A stretch of 28,638 nt of DNA from Lachnospiraceae bacterium (GTDB lineage Bacteria; Bacillota; Clostridia; Lachnospirales; Lachnospiraceae), in contig JAGCCY010000283.1 in NCBI GenBank assembly GCA_017651385.1, positions 1 to 28,638 of the forward strand. Direction: 5' to 3'. How positions within the stretch are numbered: the first letter of the stretch is position 1; each line of letters begins with the position of its first letter. The notes under the pieces are model-generated. The model had not been told where the DNA came from and made no database searches. It saw nothing but the letters and a program-made list of their open reading frames with translations. Both the position numbers and the translations under genes were made by a program. This document shows positions 9,100-17,158 of this stretch, one piece after another.

Positions 9100-9791
9100 T
9101 ATCCTTCCTCCCCGCTGTTAAGCCCGATCTCTTTGGCGATACTGCTCTTTAAATATTCTTCGGTCGTGCCGAAGAATACATTATCCCTGCCTATATGCAA
9201 TATATGATCCGAAAACTCCATTATTGCCTTTATATCATGCGAGACCATGATGATCGTTATACCGCTTTTGTTGAGTTCTTTTGTAAGTTCGTAAAACTCG
9301 GCCGTAACTTTGGGATCGAGCCCGCTTACGGGCTCATCAAGCACCAAAAGCTTTTCAGAAGCACACAGCGCTCTGGCAAGAAGGACCCGCTGCTGCTGTC
9401 CGCCCGAGAGGTTTCTGTAGCATTCTTTTCTAAGATTCCAGATACCCATCCGCTTAAGATTGTCCTCAGCCCTTTTCTTTTCTTCGGCTCTGTAAAAAGG
9501 ACGCGCTCCCAGTTTTGAAATATTGCCCGAAAGAGCGATCTCCCATACGGAAGCGGGAAAATCCCTCTGGACAACGGTCTGCTGCGGAAGGTAGCCTATG
9601 CCTTCTTCCTTAAATACTATCTCACCCGACAAAGGCTTTGTAAGTCTTAAAAGGGTTTTGACAAGCGTACTTTTACCTGCGCCGTTTTCGCCCACTATAC
9701 AGAGGAAATCGCCTTCTTTTACCGAGAAATTTATATCTTCGGCTACAGGCTTTCCTTCATATCCGATCGATAGATTTTTAACATCCAACAT
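9099..9791 (-). CDS. znuC: Zinc ABC transporter ATP-binding protein
   Basis: Cytoplasmic ATPase that powers zinc import, 230 residues, the usual size for ZnuC/AdcC. The Walker A motif GENGAGKST, a Q-loop region GYLPQQTVVQRDFP, the signature LSGGQQQRVLLARAL, Walker B LLVLDEPVSGLD and the switch histidine in MVSHDI are all present. It starts after GGGAG. A short gap from znuA holds a hairpin that could set the ratio of binding protein to ATPase. Confidence 0.94.
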   Translation of the reverse strand: MLDVKNLSIGYEGKPVAEDINFSVKEGDFLCIVGENGAGKSTLVKTLLRLTKPLSGEIVFKEEGIGYLPQQTVVQRDFPASVWEIALSGNISKLGARPFYRAEEKKRAEDNLKRMGIWNLRKECYRNLSGGQQQRVLLARALCASEKLLVLDEPVSGLDPKVTAEFYELTKELNKSGITIIMVSHDIKAIMEFSDHILHIGRDNVFFGTTEEYLKSSIAKEIGLNSGEEG

Positions 9792-9807
9792 TTCTAAACT
9801 CCCTTAA

Positions 9808-9828
9808 GGTGCCGGAAAAACCGACACC
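9808..9828 (-). other. Intercistronic hairpin between znuA and znuC
   Basis: On the minus strand GGTGTCGG and CCGGCACC form an 8-bp stem (one G-U pair) around a TTTTT loop, between the znuA stop and the znuC ribosome-binding site. There is no run of T after it, so it is more likely an mRNA-stabilising or processing element than a terminator. Confidence 0.55.
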
Positions 9829-9845
9829 TGAAATTTATAAAACGA

Positions 9846-10838
9846 TCACTTAAGTGCTTTCTTTAATACTTCAAGGTTATCTTTCATGACACCCAGATAT
9901 GTGGTACCGTTTTCGATATCCTTTCCCGTGACGGACTGCATTGAATCAAGTACCAATACTTCCTGATCCTTGTCCTTCGTATTTGAGATTATCGTTTCCG
10001 CCATTTTCCCGTCAGAACTTTCGATCACCAAAACGGCACCAAGATCAAGCTCATCAACCTTTCCCGCAAGGAAAGTAACGGTCTCAAAGCTTGCTTCGGT
10101 CTCTGCGGAACATCCCGCAAATGCAGCAAAGTAATCAAGTCCGTAATCATCTGTAAGATATCGAAACGGGAACCTGTCACCGAAAAGAACGGTCTTTACC
10201 GATGCTTCGTTTACCGCATTTTGATACTCATCATCAAGTGCCTTGAGCTTTTCGTTATATGCCTTTGCGTTTTCTTTATAGATTGAGGCATTGTAAGGAT
10301 CTACAGCTGTCAGGGAAGCAGTTATCGCATCTACAAGCACTCCGGTGTTCTTAAGAGAAAGCCATACATGCTCATCATATTCGGGGCCTTCCTCTTCTTC
10401 ACCTTCGTCTTCTTCCGCTTCCATACCTTCGACTGTTTCCTCTTCCTTGACATGATCGCCTAAGACATCAAGAAGACTGACAACCTGCATATCCTTGTTT
10501 ACGGCTTCCGAAAGGGCATCATCGACCCATTTATCCGACTCGCCGCCCACATATATGAAAACATCGCATGATGCAATCTTTACTATATCTGCCGCAGAAG
10601 GCTGATAATTGTGAATGTCGACACCGTTATCAAGCAAAAGCGTGATCTCATAATCATCCGCCTTATCGCCGGTCACTTCTTTTACCCAGTCGTATTCGGG
10701 GAAGATCGTGCAGACTATACTCTTTTTATCCGAAATGTCCGGACCCTTATCGGCATTTGCATCACCGCAGGCAGCCAATGAGCAAAGACTGGTGCAAAGC
10801 ACCAGTATAAGTCCGGCAGTCTTGATCGCTTTTTTCAC
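9846..10838 (-). CDS. znuA: Zinc ABC transporter substrate-binding lipoprotein
   Basis: Captures Zn(II) outside the membrane and delivers it to ZnuB. 330 residues, cluster A-I binding protein fold. The lipobox LAAC places the lipid anchor at C24. Candidate metal ligands are H76 in HNYQPSAADI and H157 in DEHVWLSLKN. The His-rich loop common in ZnuA is replaced by a strongly acidic segment at residues 131-156. The third ligand region reads GDRFPFRYLTDDYGLDYF, where many homologues have a His. Metal specificity is assigned from the Zur-type regulator upstream; manganese is the main alternative. It overlaps the regulator gene by 4 bases (ATGA). Confidence 0.9.
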   Translation of the reverse strand: MKKAIKTAGLILVLCTSLCSLAACGDANADKGPDISDKKSIVCTIFPEYDWVKEVTGDKADDYEITLLLDNGVDIHNYQPSAADIVKIASCDVFIYVGGESDKWVDDALSEAVNKDMQVVSLLDVLGDHVKEEETVEGMEAEEDEGEEEEGPEYDEHVWLSLKNTGVLVDAITASLTAVDPYNASIYKENAKAYNEKLKALDDEYQNAVNEASVKTVLFGDRFPFRYLTDDYGLDYFAAFAGCSAETEASFETVTFLAGKVDELDLGAVLVIESSDGKMAETIISNTKDKDQEVLVLDSMQSVTGKDIENGTTYLGVMKDNLEVLKKALK

Positions 10839-11260
10839 TTTGATATCTCGCTTTCCTTATCAATGCAGTCCGGACATTTTCCTATCAGGACCGCTTCTTT
10901 CGGTTCCAGGACAAAGTTAAGCTCGTTTTGCACATAATCATTGAAAGAATCCATGACGGGCCCTTCAAGGTGAACTATCTTCCCGCATACCTTACATTGG
11001 ATATGAAGATGCTCCCTGCAGCACGAACCGTCACCCACATACTGATAATATCCCGTATCGTCGGAAGGATTCTTTGTCTTTAAAAGCTTGCCCTCTTCGG
11101 TAAGCTTCTCAAGATTCCTGTACACGGTCGCCTGGTTCATGGAGATCTCGCAGTCGTTTAGATAATCGAGCACATCTTTGGCGCAAAATCTCTTGCCGGT
11201 AGAACCCATAAAATATGTAAGCAAAATTTCTTTTCCTTTGGTGTGATACTGCTTTGCCAT
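10835..11260 (-). CDS. Fur-family transcriptional regulator, probably Zur
   Basis: 141 residues with the Fur-family layout: an N-terminal winged helix (recognition region ISMNQATVYRNLEKL, residues 39-53), then a dimerisation domain. HLHIQCKVCGK and KCPDC contain two CxxC pairs (C89/C92 and C129/C132) for the structural zinc. It is the first gene of the operon with znuACB, and the gene's own promoter is flanked by two 7-1-7 palindromes typical of Fur-family operators. Together these suggest autoregulated zinc repression. The Zur assignment comes from context; Fur or PerR cannot be excluded from sequence alone. ATG 11260 is preceded by AAAGGA. Confidence 0.9.
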   Translation of the reverse strand: MAKQYHTKGKEILLTYFMGSTGKRFCAKDVLDYLNDCEISMNQATVYRNLEKLTEEGKLLKTKNPSDDTGYYQYVGDGSCCREHLHIQCKVCGKIVHLEGPVMDSFNDYVQNELNFVLEPKEAVLIGKCPDCIDKESEISK

Positions 11261-11299
11261 GCTTATCCTTTCCCGCGCCTGTGCGCATCCTCGCGGAGC

Positions 11300-11350
11300 G
11301 TTTTTTACTTAATAGGTAATTTCGGAGGAATTTTCTGTTAAGTAAAAAAC
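11300..11350. repeat. 13-bp perfect inverted repeat in the zur leader
   Basis: GTTTTTTACTTAA (11300-11312) and its exact complement (11338-11350) flank 25 bases. It lies in the transcribed leader between the zur promoter and start codon, adjoining the larger inverted repeat. In the minus-strand RNA it would form an A-U-rich hairpin whose loop contains TTCCTCCG, a sequence complementary to Shine-Dalgarno elements. Function is unknown. Confidence 0.6.
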
Positions 11351-11354
11351 AAAT

Positions 11355-11371
11355 TTGCAAATCATTCGCAA
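11355..11371. promoter_or_regulatory. Candidate Zur operator, promoter-proximal downstream box
   Basis: TTGCAAAT-C-ATTCGCAA is a near-perfect 7-1-7 type palindrome, as recognised by Fur-family dimers. It lies just after the -10 element of the zur promoter, around the predicted transcription start, where binding would block transcription. The exact zinc-box consensus of this organism is unknown to me. Confidence 0.6.
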
Positions 11372-11374
11372 AAT

Positions 11375-11403
11375 AAGTTATCACTCTTTGACCGGAGTGT
11401 CAA
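11375..11403 (-). promoter_or_regulatory. Promoter of zur-znuACB
   Basis: Minus-strand TTGACA (11398-11403) and TAACTT (11375-11380) with a 17-base spacer. It lies exactly between the two operator palindromes, in the centre of the long inverted repeat. Confidence 0.6.
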
Positions 11404-11409
11404 TAACTT

Positions 11410-11426
11410 TTGCGAATGATTTGCAA
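11410..11426. promoter_or_regulatory. Candidate Zur operator, upstream box
   Basis: TTGCGAAT-G-ATTTGCAA is the mirror copy of the downstream box, a few bases upstream of the -35 element. The two centres are 55 bases apart, about five helical turns, so dimers bound at both would sit on the same face of the DNA. Confidence 0.6.
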
Positions 11427-11463
11427 ATTTTTAATAATTATGCTTTTTCTTTGTCTTTACGGG

Positions 11464-12690
11464 TTAAAAGAACGCTTCAAGCTTTGAAAGTATATCCTTG
11501 ACCGCGTCTTTGGGGACCGTATTATCGACAGTCATATCCGCGAACTGTTCATAATAGGGCTTACGCTCTCTAAAAAGCTCATTAAGGTCGCGTCCTTTTG
11601 ACAAAGGCCTGTCATCTGTCGGCAAAAGTGCCGCATCACGGCGGATCCATATGATGATGCCGTTTTGTTTAAGAAGGTTATAATTGTCTTTTCTTAATAC
11701 CGCGCCGCCACCGGTCGCGATTATCTTACCCGAAAGCTTTCCGAGATCTTTTATGACATCGGTCTCAATGTCGCGGAATACGCTTTCGCCGTCTTCGGTG
11801 ATTATGGCGGAAGGACTTCTGCCTTCACGCTCAGTGATCTTAATATCCGTATCAATGACCTCACGGTCCAGTCTTTCACCGAGAAGCTTCGCTATCGTTG
11901 TTTTACCGGATCCGGGCATTCCCACGAGCACAAGGTTCTGCATCCTGACCGAAAGGCAGTTGTAGATCTCATCTATCTTGGAGATCGGGATATCTTTTTT
12001 CTGAAACTGCTCCGAACTTTTAACGGCCTGGGCCACGAGCATGTAAAGTCCTCCGATCGCGGGAATACTCAGATCGTCGGCCTCAAGCACAAGTGCCGTT
12101 CTCGAAGGGTTGTATATTATATCGATCACTCCGCATAGTGCGGGAAAGAGTTTCAAAGAAAGAGCTGCCTTGCCGTTATCGGGATACATACCGAGCGGCG
12201 TTGTATTTACTATGACCCCGGCGTCCTTGTGAAGATCAAGATTGTCATAATTGTTCTCACCGCTTCTGCTTATGATGACCGGCTTTGCATTAAGCATTTC
12301 AAGTGCTGCAGTAACGGCTACGGAAGCACCGCCGCTTCCTAATACCAAAACCTTTTTGTTCCCGACCTCTATACCGGATTTTCTGACAAGCTCCATAAAT
12401 CCGTATACATCGGTATTGTCGCCGTAAAGCGTACCGTCGGGCCGCCTTACGATCGTGTTGACGCTTCCGACTTTCTTCGCTACATCGCTTAATTCATCCA
12501 TATAAGGCATAACGGTCTTTTTATAGGGAATCGTGACATTTATGCCGGTAAAATCGCCGTTTTTTATAAAATCGGCAACCTCGTCTTCTCCCTTTTCAAA
12601 AAGGGTGTACTCATAATCACCCAGCATACCGTGGATCTCAGGCGAAAAGCTGTGTGAAAGTTTTTTGCCAAGCAGGCCGCATTTTATCAT
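11464..12690 (-). CDS. Bifunctional shikimate dehydrogenase / shikimate kinase
   Basis: A 408-residue fusion of two consecutive-step shikimate pathway enzymes. Residues 1 to about 245 are AroE: SHSFSPEIH (shikimate binding), NVTIPYKK with the catalytic lysine at 57-58, GDNTDVYGF, the NADP-binding LGSGGAS and AIGGLYMLVAQA. Residues about 252-408 are AroK: P-loop GMPGSGKT (257-264), DTD, TGGGAVLR, and DDRPLSKGR in the lid. AroE makes shikimate and AroK phosphorylates it, so the product feeds AroA of the same operon. The reverse order of action to a random fusion makes substrate handover plausible. ATG 12690 is preceded by GGAG. Last gene of the aromatic operon. Confidence 0.95.
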   Translation of the reverse strand: MIKCGLLGKKLSHSFSPEIHGMLGDYEYTLFEKGEDEVADFIKNGDFTGINVTIPYKKTVMPYMDELSDVAKKVGSVNTIVRRPDGTLYGDNTDVYGFMELVRKSGIEVGNKKVLVLGSGGASVAVTAALEMLNAKPVIISRSGENNYDNLDLHKDAGVIVNTTPLGMYPDNGKAALSLKLFPALCGVIDIIYNPSRTALVLEADDLSIPAIGGLYMLVAQAVKSSEQFQKKDIPISKIDEIYNCLSVRMQNLVLVGMPGSGKTTIAKLLGERLDREVIDTDIKITEREGRSPSAIITEDGESVFRDIETDVIKDLGKLSGKIIATGGGAVLRKDNYNLLKQNGIIIWIRRDAALLPTDDRPLSKGRDLNELFRERKPYYEQFADMTVDNTVPKDAVKDILSKLEAFF

Positions 12691-12754
12691 ATCAGTCTCC
12701 GTTTTATCACTTCAGATGGCAGGAACGGTTACAAAAAATCAGGTACCGTACATG

Positions 12755-13897
12755 CTATATGATCTCGCTGTAGCTTCCGAGATAATTGAAGCTTTCGCAG
12801 GCACCCGGAAGCTCCGCCATAAGCTGGATAAGCTTCGGTGAATATACCGGTGCATCAAGGTCAAAGTAAAACATAAACTCAAACTCTCTGTTCGGAAGCG
12901 GACGGCTTTCGAGCTTGTTTAGGTTGATACCTAACGCATAAAGTCTTGAAAGTATCTTGTAAAGCGCACCGGGCTCGTGAGAAAGTGTGAGCATGATACT
13001 GGTCCTGTTGGCTCCGGGATAGATCTCAAGCTGCTTTGCGATACATATAAAACGTGTATAGTTGTTGTCCTGGTTCTGAACACTGTCCTTTACACAGGAA
13101 AGTCCGTAATATTTCATGCACATGAGCGATGAAAGTGCGGCAACATCGTTCCTTTTGGATTCCGCTACCATCTTGGCGGCAACCGCGGTGTTCTCGCAGG
13201 GTATGATCTTAACCCCCTTAAGTGTCGACAGAAACTCGGAACACTGGCTTATGGCCTGCTCGTGCGAATATATCTCTTTTATATCCGAAAGCTTTGTGCC
13301 TTCGTTGGCTAAAAGATTATGCTCTATCTTAAGCCTTATGCTCCTCACTATACTGAAATGATGTTTTAACATAAGGTCGTAAACCGAGTTGACCGAACCG
13401 GCGGTACTGTTTTCCACAGGAATGACCCCGTATTTGCAAAGTCCCTTTTCAATAGCCGAGAATACAGCCTCAAAGCTTGCAAAATACATGATGTTCGGAT
13501 TTCTGAAAAGCTTATCGGTCGCAAGCTGCGAATTGGCACCCTCGACACCCTGGCACGCCACATCCGCACGCTCCGGGAAAAGCTTGTCCGTAGTCTCTAT
13601 CGCATTTTCGATACGCTCCGTAAGATCCGATCTTGCACCGTTCAATTTGTTCTGATAGCTTCTGCTGAGCTCTAAGATAATTGAAAAGAAAACGGGTGCA
13701 TAATCTATCATTTCATCCGATGACGCATTGAATACGGAAAGCATCTTCTCACGCTCTCTTTTTAAGTCAAGCGTCGGAATGTTGTTTTCTTTTTTATATG
13801 CGGCGATCTCTTTTGAAATGCCCATACGTTCAGTAAAAAGTCTTAAAAGTTCCTTGTCGATCGCGTCAATCTTCTCACGACACTCGGGAATGTTCAT
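12755..13897 (-). CDS. pheA: Bifunctional chorismate mutase / prephenate dehydratase
   Basis: Converts chorismate to prephenate and then to phenylpyruvate, on the way to phenylalanine. Three domains in 380 residues: AroQ-type chorismate mutase (about 1-90, REKIDAIDKELLRLF and ERMGISKEIAAYK); prephenate dehydratase (about 112-285) with GVEGANSQLA, PVENSTAGSVN and the catalytic NYTRF (TRF 281-283); and a C-terminal ACT domain (about 298-380). The ACT motif ESRP at residues 330-333 is the phenylalanine-binding signature, so feedback inhibition by Phe is expected. ATG 13897 follows a GGAGG nine bases upstream. Confidence 0.97.
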   Translation of the reverse strand: MNIPECREKIDAIDKELLRLFTERMGISKEIAAYKKENNIPTLDLKREREKMLSVFNASSDEMIDYAPVFFSIILELSRSYQNKLNGARSDLTERIENAIETTDKLFPERADVACQGVEGANSQLATDKLFRNPNIMYFASFEAVFSAIEKGLCKYGVIPVENSTAGSVNSVYDLMLKHHFSIVRSIRLKIEHNLLANEGTKLSDIKEIYSHEQAISQCSEFLSTLKGVKIIPCENTAVAAKMVAESKRNDVAALSSLMCMKYYGLSCVKDSVQNQDNNYTRFICIAKQLEIYPGANRTSIMLTLSHEPGALYKILSRLYALGINLNKLESRPLPNREFEFMFYFDLDAPVYSPKLIQLMAELPGACESFNYLGSYSEII

Positions 13898-13925
13898 TTA
13901 TTATGTCCTCCTCATATCCGAAATC

Positions 13926-13946
13926 GGGTAAAAGAACGCTTTACCC
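13926..13946 (-). other. Intercistronic hairpin between aroC and pheA
   Basis: GGGTAAA and TTTACCC form a 7-bp stem with a 7-base loop, directly after the aroC stop. No T-run follows on the minus strand, so it is probably an mRNA processing or stability element and not a terminator. Confidence 0.45.
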
Positions 13947-13950
13947 AATC

Positions 13951-15006
13951 CTAATTTCCAAGCATTGCATCATATACGGCTATCGCTGCCGCCGCCTCCA
14001 CGACCGGTACGGCTCTTACGGCCACACAGGGGTCATGGCGTCCCTTTATGATAAGTTCTGTCTCTTCTTTTGTCTGAAGATTTACACTGGTCTGAGGCTT
14101 GTATATCGAAGGGGTCGGCTTTACGGCCGCCTTAAACATAACAGGCATACCGTTTGTGATACCGCCGAGTATCCCGCCCGAATTGTTGGTCTTTGTCATG
14201 ACACGGCCGTCAACATAAGTGAACGGATCGTTGTTCTCGCTTCCGAACATCTTCGTGGCTTCAAAACCCGCGCCGAACTCTATTCCCTTGACCGCAGGTA
14301 TACCGAACACTATCTTTGAGATCCGGTTCTCCATACCGTCAAACATCGGATCGCCCAGCCCTGCGGGGAGTCCCGTGATCACACACTCGATGATACCGCC
14401 GACGGAATCGCCGTCTGCCTTTGCGCTTTCTATCAAAGCGACCATCTCCTCGCCCTTTTTATCGTTTACGACCGGAAATGCCTTATCGGATACTGGCTTA
14501 TCAAACCTGCCTTCATCGCATATATCTTTTATGGAATATACTCTTGCGAATATCTCGATCCCTTTTTCTTTAAGAAACTGCTTTATGATACCGCCCGCAA
14601 TACACATCGGCGCGGTAAGCCTTCCCGAAAAATGTCCGCCGCCCGCAAAGTCCTGAAAGCCGTTATATTTGACCTCTGCGGTATAATCCGCATGACCCGG
14701 ACGGGGTATTACCTTAAGTTCGGAATAATCCTTTGAACGGGTATCGGTATTTCTTATGATCGCGGTTATCGGGGTCCCGCATGTTATATCATCCTTAAGA
14801 CCCGATAAGAATTCAGGCTCGTCGGCTTCTTTTCTCGCCGTCGAAATACTGTCCCTGCCCGGAGCGCGTCTTTTCATAAAGGCATTAAGTTCGGCCATGT
14901 CGACCTTAAGCCCCGCGGGAACTCCCTCAAGAGTCATTCCTATCGCAGGGGAATGTGACTGTCCGAATATTGTAAGTCTTATATTCTCTCCGTAGCTTGA
15001 ACTCAT
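13951..15006 (-). CDS. aroC: Chorismate synthase
   Basis: FMN-dependent enzyme that turns EPSP into chorismate, the branch-point compound for Trp, Phe and Tyr. 351 residues. GQSHSPAIG near the N-terminus corresponds to the usual GESHG block, RPGHADYT is conserved, and [12 protein letters not shown] corresponds to the GGRSSARET block of enterics. RMGG-type and GVEFGAGF-like segments ([12 protein letters not shown]) follow, with a C-terminal [19 protein letters not shown] 15006 is preceded by AGGAGGG. It sits between aroA and pheA, in metabolic order. Confidence 0.97.
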   Translation of the reverse strand: MSSSYGENIRLTIFGQSHSPAIGMTLEGVPAGLKVDMAELNAFMKRRAPGRDSISTARKEADEPEFLSGLKDDITCGTPITAIIRNTDTRSKDYSELKVIPRPGHADYTAEVKYNGFQDFAGGGHFSGRLTAPMCIAGGIIKQFLKEKGIEIFARVYSIKDICDEGRFDKPVSDKAFPVVNDKKGEEMVALIESAKADGDSVGGIIECVITGLPAGLGDPMFDGMENRISKIVFGIPAVKGIEFGAGFEATKMFGSENNDPFTYVDGRVMTKTNNSGGILGGITNGMPVMFKAAVKPTPSIYKPQTSVNLQTKEETELIIKGRHDPCVAVRAVPVVEAAAAIAVYDAMLGN

Positions 15007-15057
15007 AGGTCCCTCCTAAGATGCAAATGATCCTTTTACGCTTCTTAAACGTATATC

Positions 15058-16314
15058 CTAAAGCCTGTTAAAATCCAAAAAGAACGCGGGATACGATTTA
15101 GAAACACACTCCGCTCCGAGAATGGTTATATCGCTTACCGCTCCGCAGGCACAGACCGCTGCAGACATTGCGATGCGGTGATCCTTAAACGCATCGACCG
15201 TACCTCCCTTATAACAGCCCACGCCTTCTATCAAAAGGCCGTCATTTGTCTCTGTCGCTCTGCCGCCCAAAGAATTAATAAGTTTGGCGGTTGTGGCAAG
15301 CCTGTCGGATTCTTTGATCCTTAACCTTCCGGCATTGTATATTTTCGTGGTGCCTTCGGCCAGACCCGCAAGCACCGAAACCACAGGCACAAGATCGGGA
15401 ATGTTCGAAGCATCGAGTTCTATGGCTTTAAGTTCTTTTTTCTTTACCGTGACGGAATCATCGCCCACATAAACGTAAGCTCCGAACCTCTTCACTATAT
15501 CCAATATCGCTCTGTCGCCCTGCTTGGACGATATCGACAGTTTATCAAGAGTTATGCCCTTATCGGAAAGCGCTCCCATACATACAAAGAAAGCTGCGTT
15601 GGACCAGTCTCTTTCCACAACCTCACGGCCGTGCGACGAATAGACCTGGTCTCCCGGTATCCTATAGCAGTTTTCGGGATACTCATCAAATTCGATATCC
15701 ATGCTTTCAAGGACATCTTCCGTCATATCGATGTATGACTTTGACTCGATCTCGCCCGTGACCGTCAGCGTACTTTTTCCCGATAATATAGGAAGTGCAA
15801 ACAAAAGGCCCGAGACATACTGCGAAGAGATATTGCCGGCTATGTTAAAGTCACCGCTTTCAAGCCGGCCGGAAACATACAAAAGGTTATCCTCCTGCTT
15901 AAAACTCATACCGTGTTTTGGAAGCTCATCGGTAAGTATCGTGTTGGGCCTTTCCTTAAGACGGCCTTCCATGTTGAATACAGCATTTATGCCGAGTGCT
16001 CCCACAACGGGGATCAGAAATCTTAAAGTAGAACCGCTCTCACCGCAGTTAAGAGTTGTGACATCACCGTCAGCCAAAACCTTTCCGAAGTCCTTCGGAT
16101 CGACATTGATCTCACGGTGTACAACCTCGATCTTCGCTCCGAGAGCTTTTAAACATTCTATCGTGGCTTCTATATCTTTTGAGATACCGTCACATTCGAT
16201 AACGGCGGGCGCATCCGCAAGCGCCGCACAGATAAGCAGCCTGTGTGCATAGGATTTTGAAGCGGGAACCGTAATATGTCCGCTCCTTGAGCCGGGTTCT
16301 ACAGTATGATCCAT
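15058..16314 (-). CDS. aroA: 5-enolpyruvylshikimate-3-phosphate synthase
   Basis: Transfers enolpyruvyl from PEP to shikimate 3-phosphate. 418 residues, two-domain EPSP synthase. VPASKSYAHRLLICAALA carries the catalytic lysine at the N-terminus, CGESGSTLRFLIPV is the second conserved block, and RLRIKESDRLATTAK and DHRIAMSAAVCA are the later ones. In the glyphosate-site region it reads ESGSTLRFL, not the LGNAGTAMR of class I, so the class should be checked by alignment. ATG 16314 is preceded by AAAGGA and lies 13 bases after the tyrA stop. Confidence 0.96.
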   Translation of the reverse strand: MDHTVEPGSRSGHITVPASKSYAHRLLICAALADAPAVIECDGISKDIEATIECLKALGAKIEVVHREINVDPKDFGKVLADGDVTTLNCGESGSTLRFLIPVVGALGINAVFNMEGRLKERPNTILTDELPKHGMSFKQEDNLLYVSGRLESGDFNIAGNISSQYVSGLLFALPILSGKSTLTVTGEIESKSYIDMTEDVLESMDIEFDEYPENCYRIPGDQVYSSHGREVVERDWSNAAFFVCMGALSDKGITLDKLSISSKQGDRAILDIVKRFGAYVYVGDDSVTVKKKELKAIELDASNIPDLVPVVSVLAGLAEGTTKIYNAGRLRIKESDRLATTAKLINSLGGRATETNDGLLIEGVGCYKGGTVDAFKDHRIAMSAAVCACGAVSDITILGAECVSKSYPAFFLDFNRL

Positions 16315-16327
16315 ACATAGTCCTTTC

Positions 16328-17158
16328 TCAGCCGTCTATTTCGGCTTTGATCTCGCGGCCCTCCTTAAGAAGACGTCTCATTTCTTCCTTGTCGTCGTTT
16401 TCGAGGGCTTTTTTGTATTCGTTAAGACTGTCAATAAAGATGTTGAGTTCTTTTAACAGATCATCCTTATTGTCAAAGAACAGTTCCGTCCACATCTCGG
16501 GATTGAGCCATGCCACACGTGTCATATCCTTGTAGCTGCCCGCGGAAAAGCCTTTATGCGACCTTACCGTGGGGCTTTTTACATATGCGTTCGACACTAT
16601 ATGCGCAAGCTGTGATGTGTACGCTATCATCATATCATGTTCTTCGGCAGTAGTAACGGTAAATCGGGAAAAACCTGCAGGTTCGAGCAGTTTTTTTATG
16701 TTATCGAGAAGAACGATATCATCGTTCCTTGGCGGCACTATTACCATTGGCGCCACTTTATAAAGGTTTTCTTTTGCATATTTAAAGCCCGATTACTGGG
16801 TTCCGGCCATCGGATGCCCGCCCACATATGTAAAACCGTAACGTTTGGCTGTTTCCATACCCTTGTCTACTATAACTTTCTTGGTACCGCAGCAATCGAT
16901 GACTATGGGCTTCTTTCCTATAAAAGGACCGTTCTTTTCCATGTAATCAAGGGCAGCGCCCGGATATGTACATATAAACACAAGGTCGCAGTTTTTTATG
17001 TTTTCCGTAGTAAGCTCACCCGAAACGGCACCGCTCAGCATTGCAAAATCCATTACGCTCTTATCGATATCCTTGGCAAGCACCGTTTCGCCCGCTTTTG
17101 AATATGCTTTCGCAAAAGAACCGCCTATAAGGCCGAGTCCCACTATTCCTACCGTCAT
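16328..17158 (-). pseudogene. tyrA: Prephenate dehydrogenase interrupted by an in-frame stop
   Basis: Encodes a prephenate dehydrogenase (prephenate to 4-hydroxyphenylpyruvate, towards tyrosine) of about 276 codons, split by TAA at 16793-16795. The N-terminal part (121 residues, 16793-17158) has the NAD-binding GIVGLGLIGGSFAKA and the substrate motif GGHPMAGTQ. Directly after the stop, in the same frame, the protein continues SGFKYAKENLYKVAPMVIVPP and runs to a normal C-terminus at 16328. Nothing is missing and no frameshift is needed; one base would restore the gene. The internal GTG at 16756 has no Shine-Dalgarno, so independent translation of the second part looks unlikely. The start overlaps the DAHP synthase stop by one base, with GGGAGG upstream. 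It may be a recent null mutation, a sequencing error or a readthrough site. Confidence 0.88.
16793..16795 (-). other. In-frame TAA within tyrA
   Basis: The codon follows MAGTQ and precedes SGFKYAKENL. In related clostridial proteins I expect an aromatic or basic residue here. If it was Tyr (TAT or TAC), the change is a single third-base substitution. TAA is an ordinary stop elsewhere in this window, for example at the ends of trpB and the DAHP synthase gene, so a reassigned code is ruled out. Confidence 0.85.

Larger units (their letters stand above)
11351..11430. repeat. Long inverted repeat spanning the zur promoter
   Basis: Arms 11351-11373 and 11408-11430 are perfectly complementary over 23 bases, and shorter complementary blocks (GTTAT, CACTC) continue inward with small bulges. 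As DNA it carries two Fur-type operators around the promoter. In RNA read from the upstream aromatic operon (minus strand), the whole repeat would fold into a long hairpin followed by GTTTTTTACTT, so it could also terminate that operon. No other terminator is visible after aroE/aroK. Confidence 0.8.

Noticed and set aside
11351..11430. Ends of an insertion sequence or a transposon remnant
   Set aside because: No transposase or target duplication is present, and the arms are promoter-flanking 7-1-7 palindromes in front of a Fur-family gene.
16793..16795. TAA reassigned to an amino acid in this organism
   Set aside because: TAA ends several normal-length genes here, including trpB, the DAHP synthase gene and mnmA.
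16328..17158. tyrA break explained by a frameshift or two separate genes
   Set aside because: Both parts are in the same frame and the conserved sequence continues right after TAA. The second part has no ribosome-binding site at its only internal start candidate.
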